From contig NZ_CAAJGK010000045.1 in the NCBI RefSeq assembly GCF_900996245.1, positions 1-64,000 on the forward strand: 64,000 bases of DNA, written 5' to 3'. Under the pieces are notes generated by a model. The model saw only the letters and a list, made by a program, of their open reading frames with translations. It was not told the DNA's origin and made no database searches. How positions within the stretch are numbered: position 1 is the stretch's first letter; every line of letters begins with the position of its first letter. Below are positions 22,982-32,831 of the stretch, in pieces. The position numbers and the translations under genes are program-made. This DNA is from Paraburkholderia sp. BCC1886. Its GTDB lineage: Bacteria > Pseudomonadota > Gammaproteobacteria > Burkholderiales > Burkholderiaceae.

Positions 22982-25777
22982 ATGACCGATGCCACCCTCC
23001 TGAGTTCCAATTATTCGCATTACGCAGCGCGCGCCGTGGCAGCCCGGCCGGCGCTCGTCGAACTCGTGGAGACGCTGGCCTCGGCGCCGCTCACGCGCGA
23101 GCGCATCGACGCCCGTTTCGACGAGTTGTGCGTGGAAGCGGCGGGTGGCGTGGCCGGCGCGGCACTCGGCGAGGATGCACTGAAACGGGCGTTGCGCCAG
23201 CTGCGCACCGAGGTCTTTTGCGCCGTGATGGAGCGCGATCTGGCTGGCGAGGCCGATGTCACCGAAGTAACCGGCGTGATGACCGATCTGGCTGAAACGA
23301 CGATCCAGCGTGCGTTGGCGGTGCTGTCCGCCGAGCTGGAAGCGCTCTACGGCGAGCCGCGCGGAGCGGAGGGCCAGCGGCTCGCGCTCGGCGTGGTCGG
23401 AATGGGCAAGCTGGGCGGGCGCGAGTTGAACGTGTCGTCGGACATCGACCTGATTTTCATCTACGAGGAGGATGGCGAGACGGCCGGCGGCCAGCGCTCG
23501 CCGATCGCCACGCAGGAGTTTTTCACGCGCCTCGGCAAACGGCTGATCGGCGCGCTCGCCGAAGTGACGGCCGACGGTTACGTGTTCCGGGTCGACATGC
23601 GGCTGCGGCCGAACGGCGACTCCGGACCGCTGGTGTGTAGTCTCGGCATGCTCGAGGAATATTTTTACGTGCAGGGCCGCGAGTGGGAACGCTATGCGTG
23701 GATCAAAGGCAGGATCGTGTCCGAAGGCGAGAGCGAGGCGGCCGGGCGCATGCAGAAGCAGCTCGATGCGATCGTCACGCCGTTCATCTACCGGCGCTAT
23801 CTCGACTTCGGCGTGATCGGCGCGATTCGCGCGCTGCATCTGCAGATTCGGCAGGAAGCGCAGCGGCGCGCGTCGATGCGGCCCGACAAGGCCGACGACA
23901 TCAAGCTGGGGCGCGGCGGCATCCGCGAAATCGAATTCAGCGCACAAGTATTTCAACTGATCCGCGGCGGTCAGGACGCGGGCTTTCGCATCCGGCCGAC
24001 GCTCGCCGTGCTGCGGCATGCGGCCACGCATGGGCTGATCGACACGTCGGTGTGCGTGAAACTCTCGCAGGCCTACCGTTTCCTGCGCGAACTCGAACAC
24101 CGTCTGCAATATCGCAACGACGCGCAAACCCACGCGATGCCCGTCGATCCCGACGAGCGGGCGGCGCTGGCCGAAGCGATGGGCTGCGACGACTACGCCA
24201 CGCTGATGACGAAGCTCGACGCGCATCGTGAATTCGTCGAGCGGCAGTTCGACCAGATTTTCGCCGACAAGGTGAACGGCCGCGACGGCTGCGGCGCGCC
24301 GGAAGACGGCGCCGCCGCGTGGGTGTGGAGCAGCGCGCTCGCCGACGACAGCGCCGACGACGCGTTGCGCGATCGACTGATCGAACTGGGCGTCGACGAG
24401 CCCGGCGAGTTGCTCGCGCGGCTGCGTGCGGTCTGGCAGTCGTCGCGCTATGCGGGGTTGGCGGAGCGCAGCCGGCAACGTTTCGACATCGTCGCGCAGC
24501 GCGCGCTGGAAGCCGCACGCACGCTCGAACCGCCGGCGCGGCGTGGCGACACGGTGGCGCGGTTCTTCGATCTGCTGGAAGCGGTCAGCCGCCGCGGCGC
24601 TTATCTCGCGCTGCTGACCGAGTATCCGCAGGCGCTGCATCGGGTGTTGTCGGTGCTGGGCGGCTCGCGCTGGGCGGCCGGGTATCTGATCCGCCATCCG
24701 CAACTGCTCGACGAACTGCTCGACGACGAAGCGATGGACAGCCCGTTCGACTGGCCCGAGTTCAAGCGCTCGCTGCGCTTGCGTCTCGCAGCCGCCGACG
24801 GCGTCGAGCAGCAGATGGACTTGCTGCGCCACGCGCATCAGGCCGAAGTGTTCCGCATTCTGCTGATCGATCTGGATGGCAAGCTCAGCGTCGAGCGGGT
24901 TAGCGACCGCTTGTCCGAACTCGCCGACGCGGTGCTCGACGTCACGCTCGAAGCGGTCTGGCAGCAACTGCCCAAGCGGCACCGCGAGGTGCCGCGCTTC
25001 GCGGTGATCGCCTACGGCAAGCTGGGCGGCAAGGAACTGGGCTACGCGTCCGACCTCGACGTGATCTTTCTCTACGACGACCCCGACGATGCCGCCGCCG
25101 AGGTCTACGCCACTTACGCGCGCCGTCTGATTACATGGCTCACCATGGCGACCGGCGCCGGCACCCTGTTCGACGTCGATTTACGGCTACGGCCGAACGG
25201 CGCGTCGGGCCTGCTCGTCACCGACCTCGACGCGTTCCGCCGTTATCAACTGCGTGAAGGCGATGCGGCGAACACCGCGTGGGTGTGGGAACACCAGGCG
25301 CTGAGCCGCGCGCGATATTGCGCGGGCGATGCGGAGATCGGCGCGCGCTTCGAGACGATCCGCGAGCGGGTGTTGACCACGCCGCGCGAGGCCGGACCGC
25401 TCGCGCGGGAGATCGTCGAGATGCGCGCGCGCGTCGAAGCGGGGCACCTGAACCGCACGGCGCTGTTCGATCTGAAGCACGATGGCGGCGGCATGGTCGA
25501 TATCGAGTTCACCGTGCAGTATTGGGTGCTGTTGCATGCCGCCAGCGATCCCGAGCTGATCCGCAATACGGGCAATATCGCGCTGCTGCGCGAAGTGTCG
25601 CGCTTCGGCCTGATGAGCGAGGCGGAAGCGGAGACCGTCGGCGCGGCGTACCGGACTTATCGACGTCTGCAGCACAAGCTGCGGCTGGACGGGATGGAAA
25701 AGGCACGCGTCGATCCGGCGCTGGTGAGCGCCGAGCGGGAAGCGGTGCTGGCTTTGTGGAAGCGGGTTTTTGGGTGA
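22982..25777 (+). CDS. glnE: Glutamine synthetase adenylyltransferase / adenylyl-removing enzyme
   Basis: This 931-residue bifunctional enzyme adds and removes AMP on glutamine synthetase in response to PII and glutamine. Two nucleotidyltransferase modules are visible: MGKLGGRELNVSSDIDLIF (about residue 142, removing domain) and YGKLGGKELGYASDLDVIF (about residue 680, transferase domain). Each is followed by an RLRPNG motif. The ATG at 22982 (MTDATLLSSN) is preceded by GAGCCAGACC and matches the expected length. The 22-residue upstream extension is not supported. It converges on recN with 102 bp between the stop codons. Confidence 0.95.
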   Translation: MTDATLLSSNYSHYAARAVAARPALVELVETLASAPLTRERIDARFDELCVEAAGGVAGAALGEDALKRALRQLRTEVFCAVMERDLAGEADVTEVTGVMTDLAETTIQRALAVLSAELEALYGEPRGAEGQRLALGVVGMGKLGGRELNVSSDIDLIFIYEEDGETAGGQRSPIATQEFFTRLGKRLIGALAEVTADGYVFRVDMRLRPNGDSGPLVCSLGMLEEYFYVQGREWERYAWIKGRIVSEGESEAAGRMQKQLDAIVTPFIYRRYLDFGVIGAIRALHLQIRQEAQRRASMRPDKADDIKLGRGGIREIEFSAQVFQLIRGGQDAGFRIRPTLAVLRHAATHGLIDTSVCVKLSQAYRFLRELEHRLQYRNDAQTHAMPVDPDERAALAEAMGCDDYATLMTKLDAHREFVERQFDQIFADKVNGRDGCGAPEDGAAAWVWSSALADDSADDALRDRLIELGVDEPGELLARLRAVWQSSRYAGLAERSRQRFDIVAQRALEAARTLEPPARRGDTVARFFDLLEAVSRRGAYLALLTEYPQALHRVLSVLGGSRWAAGYLIRHPQLLDELLDDEAMDSPFDWPEFKRSLRLRLAAADGVEQQMDLLRHAHQAEVFRILLIDLDGKLSVERVSDRLSELADAVLDVTLEAVWQQLPKRHREVPRFAVIAYGKLGGKELGYASDLDVIFLYDDPDDAAAEVYATYARRLITWLTMATGAGTLFDVDLRLRPNGASGLLVTDLDAFRRYQLREGDAANTAWVWEHQALSRARYCAGDAEIGARFETIRERVLTTPREAGPLAREIVEMRARVEAGHLNRTALFDLKHDGGGMVDIEFTVQYWVLLHAASDPELIRNTGNIALLREVSRFGLMSEAEAETVGAAYRTYRRLQHKLRLDGMEKARVDPALVSAEREAVLALWKRVFG

Positions 25778-25816
25778 GGGCGTTGCGGGCTTCGGGGCTG
25801 TGCTGGCCTCGCAAGC

Positions 25817-25864
25817 GGGCGTTATACACCGGCGTCGTAAGCGGCGACCGTTTATATAACACCC
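25817..25864. repeat. Inverted repeat between convergent glnE and recN
   Basis: GGGCGTTATA (25817-25826) and TATAACACCC (25855-25864) are inverted arms with one mismatch, 28 bp apart. It lies between two convergent genes but lacks a T-tract, so a role in termination is only possible. Confidence 0.35.
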
Positions 25865-25879
25865 AGCCGCGTTTCTGAA

Positions 25880-27550
25880 TCAGGCGGCCAGCATTTCCTT
25901 CGCGTGCTTGCGCGTGGTCGCCGTGATTTCCAGCCCGCCCAGCATGCGCGCGACTTCTTCGACGCGGCTCGCGCGGTCGAGCGCGGTCACGCTGCTGGTC
26001 GTGCCGCCCTTGCCGTTACCGGCCTTGGCCACCTGGAAGTGATGATCGCCGCGCGCGGCGACCTGCGGCAAGTGCGTGACGCACAACACCTGGCGAGCCT
26101 GTCCGAGTTGATGCAGCAGACGCCCGACCACTTCGGCGACGCCGCCGCCGATTCCCGTATCGACCTCGTCGAAAATCAGCGTGGGAGTCGGGCTGGCCGC
26201 GCTGGCGATGACCGCCAGCGCGAGGCTGATGCGCGCCAGTTCGCCGCCCGATGCGACTTTGGCGAGCGGCCGCAACGGCACGCCTGCATGACCGGCGACG
26301 CGAAATTCGACCTGTTCGAGCCCATGCGCGCCGCCCTCGGGGAGTGGGACCAGCGTCACGTCGAAACTGCCGCCTTGCATCGACAGTTCCTGCATGCCGG
26401 TAGTGACCGCGGCGCCCAGCGCCTTGCCGGCTTTGGCGCGTGCTTTCGAGAGTTTTTTCGCCTCGGCGAGGAACGCTTCGCGGGCTTTGGCTTCGGCAGC
26501 GTTCAGGCTGTCGAGGTCGGCGGCCGCGTCCAGTGCGGCGAGTTGCGCGCGGCGCGCCTCGTGTTCTTCCGGCAGTGTTTCCGGCTGCAGGCGAAATTTG
26601 CGCGCGGCGGAGTGCAAGGCGTCGAGCCGCTTTTCGACTTGAGCGAGCCGTTCGGGATCGAGTTCGAGCTTTTGCGCGTAGTGACTCAGCGAGTAGGCCG
26701 CTTCCTGCAAATGGATTTCGGCGGGTTCGAGCGCGGCGAGTACGTCGTTCAACGCCGGATCGATGTCGGCGAGGCCGCGCACTTTGGTGACGATGGCGGC
26801 AAGATGCGTGATCATCGCCTCGTCCGATTCGGATAGGGCGCCGAGCGCGCCTTGCACGCCGTCGATCAGATTCGCCGAATGCGACAAACGGTGATGCTCC
26901 GCGTTCACCTCTTCCCACTCGCCGGCTTGCGGCGCGAGCTTGTCCAGTTCCGTGAGTTGCCAGGCGAGGCGCTCGCGTTCGAGTTGCAATTCGCGGTCGC
27001 GGGTTTTCGCATGCTCGACGGCCTGCACCTTTTCGCGCCACGTCCGCCACGCGCGGGTGACGGCGGCGGCGGTGTCGGTCAGGCCTGCGTGGGTGTCGAA
27101 CAGTTCGCGCTGCGCGTCGGGGCGCATCAGCAACTGGTGCGCATGCTGGCCGTGTATATCCACCAGCATTTCGCCGACTTCGCGCAATTGCGACAGCGTC
27201 GCCGCCGTGCCGTTGATGAACGCGCGCGAGCGGCCGTTCGCGTCCACCACGCGCCTCAACATCACGGTGCCGCCATGGTGGCCGTCGTCGGCCGGCGCGC
27301 CCAGCGCCTGCTCGTCGAGCCATTGGTCGACCTGCTCGTGCGTCTCGAATTCGGCGGTGATGTCGGCGCGGCTTTCGCCGGTGCGCACCACGCCGGCGTC
27401 GGCGCGGGCGCCGAGTGCGAGCGCCAGCGCGTCGATCAGGATCGACTTGCCAGCGCCGGTTTCGCCTGAAAAGACGGTGAAGCCGCTATCGAATTCGAGG
27501 TCGAGCGCGGCGACGATGACGAAGTCGCGAATCGAGAGGTGGCGAAGCAT
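25880..27550 (-). CDS. recN: DNA repair protein RecN
   Basis: This 556-residue SMC-like ATPase helps in double-strand-break repair by holding DNA ends. The Walker A motif GETGAGKS is at residues 29-36, the signature ASGGELARISLALA near residue 430 and Walker B LIFDEVDTGIGGG near residue 455. Coiled-coil arms rich in Glu/Leu/Ala lie between (about 160-370). The start at 27550 (MLRHLSIRDFVIV) matches the family. It lies 75 bp downstream of nadK on the minus strand; nadK-recN is a common neighbourhood. No obvious LexA box was seen in the gap. Confidence 0.95.
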   Translation of the reverse strand: MLRHLSIRDFVIVAALDLEFDSGFTVFSGETGAGKSILIDALALALGARADAGVVRTGESRADITAEFETHEQVDQWLDEQALGAPADDGHHGGTVMLRRVVDANGRSRAFINGTAATLSQLREVGEMLVDIHGQHAHQLLMRPDAQRELFDTHAGLTDTAAAVTRAWRTWREKVQAVEHAKTRDRELQLERERLAWQLTELDKLAPQAGEWEEVNAEHHRLSHSANLIDGVQGALGALSESDEAMITHLAAIVTKVRGLADIDPALNDVLAALEPAEIHLQEAAYSLSHYAQKLELDPERLAQVEKRLDALHSAARKFRLQPETLPEEHEARRAQLAALDAAADLDSLNAAEAKAREAFLAEAKKLSKARAKAGKALGAAVTTGMQELSMQGGSFDVTLVPLPEGGAHGLEQVEFRVAGHAGVPLRPLAKVASGGELARISLALAVIASAASPTPTLIFDEVDTGIGGGVAEVVGRLLHQLGQARQVLCVTHLPQVAARGDHHFQVAKAGNGKGGTTSSVTALDRASRVEEVARMLGGLEITATTRKHAKEMLAA

Positions 27551-27625
27551 GGAGGTCGTCTGGTGAACTGGGTGGTCGGTTTGGCGTGGCGGCGCGGACT
27601 CCGCGCTCCAGTGGCTCGGGTCCGC

Positions 27626-28528
27626 TCAAGGCTTCGGATCTTCTTCGTGCGAAGGGTATTCGTTCCAGTGCAGCTTCTTGCGCAGCGTGGCGTAGTAGCT
27701 GTAGCCGACCGGATGCAGCATTGGCACCGTATGCCGCGAGCGGCGCACTTCGATCGTGTCGCCCAGTTCGAGCGAGGTGAACGACTGCATGTCGAAATTG
27801 ACGTTCACTTCGCGGCCCGAGACGATCTGGATGCTGACCTTCGAGTCGTCCGGCAACACGATGGGCCGGTTAGACAGCGCGTGCGGCGCAATGGGCACCA
27901 GCACGATGCCCTGCAGTTGCGGATGCAGAATCGGCCCTTGCGACGACAGCGCGTAGGCGGTCGAACCGGTAGGCGTGGCGACGATCAGCCCGTCCGAGCG
28001 CTGGTTGTACATGAAACGCCCGTCCACCGACACGTGCAATTCCGCCATGCCCGAGAAGCCGCTACGGTTCACCACGACGTCGTTGAAGGCCAGCGCGTGA
28101 TAGATCGCATTGCCGTCGCGCATGATGCGCGCCTCCAGCAGGACGCGTTCTTCGCGCTCGAAATTGCCGGTCAGCATTTGCGGCACGATCTCGCTCATAT
28201 CGGAGATCGGAATGTCGGTAATGAAACCGAGCCGGCCGTGGTTGATGCCGATCAGCGGTGTGCGATAGGGCGCCAGCTGACGCCCTATACCGAGCATCGT
28301 GCCGTCGCCGCCGAGCACGACGGCGACGTCCGCGCGTGCACCGATTTCGGCGGGACGCAGCGCCGGGTAATCGGTGATGCCGATTTCCGCGGCGGTGTCG
28401 GCTTCGAACACGACGTCGAAACCGCGTTTGGCGATGCACGAGGCGAGCGCTGTCAACGGCTCACCGATGCCGGGCGTGTTGTTGCGCCCCACGAGGGCGA
28501 CGGTCTTGAACTGACTGGTCACTTGCAT
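27626..28528 (-). CDS. nadK: NAD kinase
   Basis: This 300-residue ATP-NAD kinase makes NADP. The diagnostic GGDGT motif ([11 protein letters not shown], about residue 73) and [17 protein letters not shown] with [19 protein letters not shown] are all present. The ATG at 28528 ([15 protein letters not shown]) gives the standard N-terminus. It is the first gene of the nadK-recN pair and is divergent from hrcA across a 524-bp region containing a 12-bp tandem array. Confidence 0.95.
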   Translation of the reverse strand: MQVTSQFKTVALVGRNNTPGIGEPLTALASCIAKRGFDVVFEADTAAEIGITDYPALRPAEIGARADVAVVLGGDGTMLGIGRQLAPYRTPLIGINHGRLGFITDIPISDMSEIVPQMLTGNFEREERVLLEARIMRDGNAIYHALAFNDVVVNRSGFSGMAELHVSVDGRFMYNQRSDGLIVATPTGSTAYALSSQGPILHPQLQGIVLVPIAPHALSNRPIVLPDDSKVSIQIVSGREVNVNFDMQSFTSLELGDTIEVRRSRHTVPMLHPVGYSYYATLRKKLHWNEYPSHEEDPKP

Positions 28529-28660
28529 GCCGGCATTACACCATAGGTAGGGCCTGAAAAGAACGGCGCAGCGGGTCGATCGCGCGACTGCGGCAGCTTG
28601 GTCGGGAGGCTGGCTGTGGTGCCGGCCGCGACGGTGGCTGTGGTCCTGGCTGCCGCGCCG

Positions 28661-28756
28661 GCCAGGTTAATGGCCAGGTTAATGGCCAGGTTGATGTCCG
28701 GGTTGATGGCCGAGGCGCGGGCCGAGACGCTTGCCGAGGCGCGGGCCGAAGTCCCT
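28661..28756. repeat. Array of about eight 12-bp tandem units between nadK and hrcA
   Basis: Units run GCCAGGTTAATG (twice), GCCAGGTTGATG, TCCGGGTTGATG, then GCCGAGGCGCGG, GCCGAGACGCTT, GCCGAGGCGCGG and GCCGAAGTCCCT, all in 12-bp register. On the opposite strand the first units contain GGCCATTAAC, the same decamer as in the 12-bp repeats within pabBC 9 kb away. Confidence 0.8.
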
Positions 28757-29038
28757 GTAAGCTCGCTGGCAGACACGGGCCGCCGGCCGATCGCACGATT
28801 ATCGTTAGAATGGTGACGCCTCGATGACAGGCGCGCCGCCGACAGTGGGCTCGTGCGCTGCCAGACGGGTCGCCCGAGGGGTGGCTGGCCAGGCACGAAG
28901 TCACGGGGAAGCGGGCGGCGCGGCGTCGGACAGGACGCCATCCTTTTCGCAAAATCCCATCTTGCCGGGCGGTCGTGCGATAGTCTGTGGCGGGCGTCGC
29001 CGGCGCTCGCGGTCGTATTGTTCGTGTTGTCATTGAGC

Positions 29039-29044
29039 TAAAAT
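29039..29044 (+). promoter_or_regulatory. Possible -10 element of hrcA
   Basis: TAAAAT ends 8 bp before the hrcA ATG. If used, the transcript would begin at or next to the start codon, giving a leaderless or nearly leaderless mRNA. No good -35 was found. Confidence 0.35.
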
Positions 29045-29052
29045 TTTCCGTC

Positions 29053-30072
29053 ATGCTAGATCCTCGCGCACAAACCCTCCTCAAAACGCTGATCGAGCGC
29101 TACATCGCCGAAGGTCAGCCGGTCGGCTCGCGCACGCTGTCACGTTATTCCGGCCTCGAACTCAGTCCGGCCACCATCCGCAACGTGATGTCGGATCTCG
29201 AGGACCTCGGCCTCGTCATCAGCCCGCACACTTCGGCGGGCCGCATTCCGACTCCGCGCGGCTATCGTCTGTTCGTCGACACCATGCTGACGGTCGAATC
29301 CGCCGCCGACGAAGAAGCGGTGATGCGCACCATCAAGACGACGCTGCAAGCCGGTGAGCCGCAAAAGATCGTCGCCGCCGCAGCCAGCGTGCTCTCCAAC
29401 CTGTCGCAGTTTGCCGGCGTGGTGCTGACGCCGCGGCGCAGCCACGTGTTCAAGCAGATCGAATTCATGCGCCTGTCCGACAAGCGCATCCTGTTGATCA
29501 TCGTGACGCCCGAAGGGGACGTGCAGAACCGCATCATGGCCACCCAGCGCGACTTTTCGCCGTCGCAACTGGTCGAGGCGTCGAATTACATCAACGCGCA
29601 CTTTGCGGGACTTTCGTTCGACGACGTGCGCCGCCGCCTGCGCGAGGAAATCGACGAACTGCGCGGCGACATGACCACGCTGATGCACGCCGCCGTTACC
29701 GCCAGCACGGACGAAGCCGACACGGGCGAAACCGTGCTGATTTCCGGCGAGCGCAATCTGCTCGAAGTCGCCGACCTCTCGTCGGACATGGCGCGCTTGC
29801 GCAAACTGTTCGATGTGTTCGATCAAAAGACGAGTCTCCTTCAGTTGCTCGACGTGTCGAGTCACGCCGCGGGGGTGCAGATTTTCATTGGCGGCGAGTC
29901 CAATCTCGTGCCCATCGAAGAAATGAGCGTGGTCACGGCGCCGTACGAAGTGAATGGGAAGATCGTCGGCACGCTTGGCGTGATCGGGCCGACCCGCATG
30001 GCCTATAACCGGGTCATTCCGATTGTCGACATTACCGCGCGGCTGCTCTCGCTCACGCTTAGCCAGCAGTAA
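29053..30072 (+). CDS. hrcA: Heat-inducible transcription repressor HrcA
   Basis: This 339-residue repressor binds CIRCE operators (usually upstream of groESL) and is activated by GroEL. The N-terminal winged helix includes [24 protein letters not shown] (split across residues about 20-44) and the [12 protein letters not shown] motif near residue 62. It heads a region with grpE, dnaK and dnaJ, though hemH and hslR intervene. The ATG at 29053 ([10 protein letters not shown]) is chosen over an upstream extension. No CIRCE element occurs in this window as far as I can see, so its targets lie elsewhere. Confidence 0.95.
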   Translation: MLDPRAQTLLKTLIERYIAEGQPVGSRTLSRYSGLELSPATIRNVMSDLEDLGLVISPHTSAGRIPTPRGYRLFVDTMLTVESAADEEAVMRTIKTTLQAGEPQKIVAAAASVLSNLSQFAGVVLTPRRSHVFKQIEFMRLSDKRILLIIVTPEGDVQNRIMATQRDFSPSQLVEASNYINAHFAGLSFDDVRRRLREEIDELRGDMTTLMHAAVTASTDEADTGETVLISGERNLLEVADLSSDMARLRKLFDVFDQKTSLLQLLDVSSHAAGVQIFIGGESNLVPIEEMSVVTAPYEVNGKIVGTLGVIGPTRMAYNRVIPIVDITARLLSLTLSQQ

Positions 30073-30190
30073 GCGTGAGCCCGGCTGCCGCGCTTTCGTC
30101 CCATGCCGCAAATGATGCGATACGCCACGCGGCTTGCCAATCGGCCGAATGGCCTAGGACGACGGGCGAAATTCGCCGCGACCCCGCCGC

Positions 30191-30196
30191 TATAAT
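30191..30196 (+). promoter_or_regulatory. Consensus -10 element of hemH
   Basis: A perfect TATAAT lies 50 bp before the hemH ATG in an otherwise GC-rich stretch. No matching -35 is evident at 16-18 bp. Confidence 0.5.
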
Positions 30197-30245
30197 GATT
30201 TCCTCCTGAACCGACTCGCCGCTTGCCGCGGCGCACCTGCTGCCT

Positions 30246-31316
30246 ATGCGCTTCGACCTCGAGCGGCCATCGCAGAACGCCACGTCGCACCGCGTCGCCG
30301 TGCTGTTGATCAATCTCGGCACGCCCGACGCGCCGACGCCGCGCGCAGTCCGCCGCTATCTCGCGCAGTTCCTGTCCGACCCTCGCGTCGTCGAAATTCC
30401 CGCGTTGCTCTGGCAGATCATCTTGCGGTTGCTCATCCTGCCTTTCCGCGGTCGCGCGTCGGCGAAGAAATACGCGGCGGTGTGGATGCCCGAAGGCTCG
30501 CCGCTGCGGGTTCACACCGAAAAGCAGACTGAAGGTCTGCGTCACCTGCTGCATCTGAACGACTACACGGTGCTGGTCGACTATGCGATGCGCTACGGCA
30601 CGCCAGGCATTCCGGCGATGCTCAACCAGTTGAAGCTGGCGGGCGCCGAACGCGTGCTGCTCGTGCCCATGTATCCGCAATATTCGTCGTCGACGACCGC
30701 TACGGCTTTCGACGACGCGTTCTCTGCGCTCAAGCGCATGCGCAACCAGCCGGAAATCCGCACGGTGCGGCACTACGCCGACCATCCGGCCTATATCGGC
30801 GCGCTGGCCGCGCAGGTGCATCAATACTGGCAGCAGCACGGCCGTCCGGACTTCGCGGCGGGCGACAAGCTGGTGCTGAGTTTCCACGGCGTGCCCAAGC
30901 GCACGATGAATCTCGGCGATCCGTACCACGAGCAGTGTCAGCAAACCGGTGCATTGCTGATGCAGGCACTGGAGCTGACGTCGGTGGAATGCCGGATCAC
31001 GTTCCAGTCGCGTTTCGGCAAGGCGGAGTGGCTGCAACCCTACACCGCGCCCACGCTGAAAGAGCTGGGGGCGGCGGGCGTGCGGCGTGCCGATGTGTTC
31101 TGTCCGGGCTTTACCGCCGACTGCCTCGAAACGATCGAGGAAATCGGCATGGAAGTGCGCGACGAGTTTCTTCACGCGGGCGGCAAGGAGTTTCACCGCA
31201 TTGCCTGCCTGAACGCGTCGCCCGTGTGGCTAGCCGCGCTGGGCGAAATCGTCGCGCAGAATCTGCAGGGCTGGCCAGTGCAGGCATTGCCGGTGCCGCA
31301 CACCACGGGAGCCTGA
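30246..31316 (+). CDS. hemH: Ferrochelatase
   Basis: This 356-residue enzyme inserts ferrous iron into protoporphyrin IX, the last step of heme synthesis. Family motifs are [13 protein letters not shown] (about residue 19), [12 protein letters not shown] (about 141), LSFHGVPKR with the catalytic His (about 213) and [16 protein letters not shown] (about 260), plus [16 protein letters not shown] near 285. The N-terminal helix and lack of signal peptide suit a membrane-associated cytoplasmic enzyme. It sits 7 bp upstream of hslR, suggesting co-transcription. Confidence 0.96.
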   Translation: MRFDLERPSQNATSHRVAVLLINLGTPDAPTPRAVRRYLAQFLSDPRVVEIPALLWQIILRLLILPFRGRASAKKYAAVWMPEGSPLRVHTEKQTEGLRHLLHLNDYTVLVDYAMRYGTPGIPAMLNQLKLAGAERVLLVPMYPQYSSSTTATAFDDAFSALKRMRNQPEIRTVRHYADHPAYIGALAAQVHQYWQQHGRPDFAAGDKLVLSFHGVPKRTMNLGDPYHEQCQQTGALLMQALELTSVECRITFQSRFGKAEWLQPYTAPTLKELGAAGVRRADVFCPGFTADCLETIEEIGMEVRDEFLHAGGKEFHRIACLNASPVWLAALGEIVAQNLQGWPVQALPVPHTTGA

Positions 31317-31323
31317 ACCCGCC

Positions 31324-31731
31324 ATGAACTACCAAATTTCGACCGAACCGGGCGCGAAACTACGTATCGACAAATGGTTATGGGCTGCGCGCTTTTTCAA
31401 GACGCGTTCGCTCGCGGCCGACGCGGTCGAGAAAGGTCACGTGAGGATTGGCGGAGCCAGCGTCAAGCCGGCGAAAGACGTGCGGGTGGGCGACCTGGTC
31501 GAGGTCGAGATCGAGCGGATCGTCTGGCAGATCGAGGTGCTGGGCGTATGCGACGTGCGGGGGCCGGCGAGCATTGCACAGACGCTTTACGCAGAAACCG
31601 AAGAGAGCAAGGTAAAGCGGCAGGTCGAGCAGGAGCGCCGTAAAACTTATCGGGAGCCGGCGGCCGCATTGCACGGCCGGCCGACTAAACGCGACCGGCG
31701 CACTATCGACAAACTTTCAGGTGGGGATTGA
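31324..31731 (+). CDS. hslR: Hsp15 homologue, S4-domain ribosome-associated protein
   Basis: This 135-residue S4-domain protein has LRIDKWLWAARFFKTRSLAADAVEKGHV near the N-terminus (split: RIDKWLWAARFFKTRS, then AVEKGHVRIGG), with a basic C-terminal tail (KVKRQVEQERRKTYREP). In Escherichia coli the heat-shock protein Hsp15 frees 50S subunits stalled with nascent chains. It follows hemH with a 7-bp gap and lies just before grpE. Its 3' end overlaps a convergent small ORF by 29 bp. Confidence 0.93.
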   Translation: MNYQISTEPGAKLRIDKWLWAARFFKTRSLAADAVEKGHVRIGGASVKPAKDVRVGDLVEVEIERIVWQIEVLGVCDVRGPASIAQTLYAETEESKVKRQVEQERRKTYREPAAALHGRPTKRDRRTIDKLSGGD

Positions 31732-31864
31732 AGAGCTGTTCCATGGTGGCGTGCACGCCACCGTACTCGGTAGTGTGGTCGTTGACGGCGCCGGACATAC
31801 AGATGGTCGTGGTGCCCGCAATCAAGACCAATGCGACCACCGAGATTGCAAAGGTCAGTTTCAC
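31703..31864 (-). CDS. Possible small secreted protein (53 residues)
   Basis: A GTG at 31864, preceded by GAGGGG at about 8 bp, opens a 53-residue frame ending TAG at 31703-31705. The N-terminus (Lys then LTFAISVVALVLIAGTTTI) is a good signal peptide or membrane anchor. The rest is short, with two Cys and the words YGGVHATMEQLFNP. I do not recognise the family. It overlaps hslR by 29 bp tail to tail. The signal-like start and ribosome binding site make it better than a chance frame, but there is no homology evidence. Confidence 0.45.
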   Translation of the reverse strand: MKLTFAISVVALVLIAGTTTICMSGAVNDHTTEYGGVHATMEQLFNPHLKVCR

Positions 31865-32246
31865 GGGACTCCCCTCGGGAAGGTGCAAAAGGAACTGGCG
31901 AATCGGCGGGAACTGCAAGGTGTTGGAAAGGCGGCTGTCAGATCAGGGTTAACACGCCGTTTTGAAGCTTTAGTGGAGCATAGGCCAGTTGCAGATAGCA
32001 CTCAATCTCTATCTGATTGCGCCACGATAATGGTTGTAACGGCGCGTTTCCGCGTGTTGGCCGAAATGGCGAAAACTTCGCGAAGGCGCTTGAAATGGGT
32101 CTTTCCGGCCCCACCTGCCGTTTCGATACGCGGCAACGCGGCGCCTTGTCTGTAGCTCTTTTGCAACGCACAATGCGCCCCTGCTTTGGCGCGTTGCCGC
32201 CACGTTGGCATTTATTGGCAATTACCTTTTACCGACTTTCAGCGAC
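31865..32246. other. Region upstream of grpE
   Basis: This 382-bp region carries the sigma32-type promoter (32089-32116) and a structured leader. In the leader, CGGCAACGCG (32131-32140) and CGCGTTGCCG (32190-32199) are perfect 10-bp inverted arms around 49 nt. The first part (to about 32040) is upstream of the small secreted ORF and shows no other gene. Confidence 0.55.
32089..32116 (+). promoter_or_regulatory. Sigma32 (heat-shock) promoter of grpE
   Basis: CTTGAAA (32089-32095), a 13-bp spacer, and CCCCACCT (32109-32116) match the RpoH consensus CTTGAAA-N11-16-CCCCATNT in all but one defined position. It lies about 130 bp before grpE and points toward grpE-dnaK-dnaJ. Confidence 0.85.
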
Positions 32247-32831
32247 ATGGAAAACACGCAAGAGAACCCGACGAGCCAGAATCCCACGCCCGCCGACGAA
32301 ACCGCGCGTCAGGCCGCCGAGGCCGCAGCATCCCAGCAGGACCCGGCAGCCGGCGGTGCGACTGAGACACCCGCAGCTGGCGTGGAAGCCGCGTTGGCCG
32401 AAGCCCAGTCGAAAATTGTGGAATTGCAGGAAAGCTTCCTGCGCGCCAAGGCCGAAACCGAAAACGTACGTCGCCGCGCTCAGGAAGACGTGACCAAGGC
32501 GCACAAGTTCGCGATCGAAAGTTTCGCCGAGCATCTGCTGCCGGTTATCGACAGCCTCGAGGCCGCGGTCGCCCACTCGTCCGACGACCTGCAGAAGGTG
32601 CGCGAAGGCGTCGAGCTGACGCTGCGCCAGCTTACCGGCGCTCTGGAGAAGGGGCGCGTCGTTGCCCTGAACCCGGTCGGCGAGAAGTTCGACCCGCATC
32701 GCCATCAGGCCATTTCCATGGTGCCGGCCGAGCAGGAGCCGAATACCGTGGTCGCCGTGCTGCAGAAGGGCTTCGTGATCGCCGACCGGGTGTTGCGTCC
32801 GGCGCTCGTGACCGTCGCAGCGCCGAAGTAA
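32247..32831 (+). CDS. grpE: GrpE, nucleotide exchange factor of DnaK
   Basis: This 194-residue co-chaperone releases ADP from DnaK. The N-terminal third is an Ala/Glu/Gln-rich disordered and helical region. A long helix then leads to [16 protein letters not shown] (about residue 70) and the C-terminal GrpE block [19 protein letters not shown] and [26 protein letters not shown] (split here). The ATG at 32247 (MENTQENPT) is chosen over one 14 codons upstream that has a poor match to the family. A sigma32 promoter lies upstream, and dnaK begins 354 bp downstream. Confidence 0.95.
   Translation: MENTQENPTSQNPTPADETARQAAEAAASQQDPAAGGATETPAAGVEAALAEAQSKIVELQESFLRAKAETENVRRRAQEDVTKAHKFAIESFAEHLLPVIDSLEAAVAHSSDDLQKVREGVELTLRQLTGALEKGRVVALNPVGEKFDPHRHQAISMVPAEQEPNTVVAVLQKGFVIADRVLRPALVTVAAPK

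Larger units (their letters stand above)
28529..29052. other. nadK-hrcA divergent intergenic region
   Basis: This 524-bp region carries eight 12-bp tandem units (28661-28756) and, close to hrcA, a -10-like TAAAAT (29039-29044). Open frames on both strands pass through the repeats and read as simple repeats (for example ARLMARLM or INLAINLA). They lack ribosome binding sites and are probably not genes. I see no CIRCE element here. Confidence 0.5.

Noticed and set aside
22955..24982. 675-codon minus-strand frame inside glnE
   Set aside because: Shadow frame of glnE; no ribosome binding site, composition typical of the complement of a GC-rich gene.
28598..28816. ORFs through the 12-bp array between nadK and hrcA (both strands)
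   Set aside because: They are simple repeat translations ([16 protein letters not shown]) without a ribosome binding site; the DNA is better explained as a tandem repeat.
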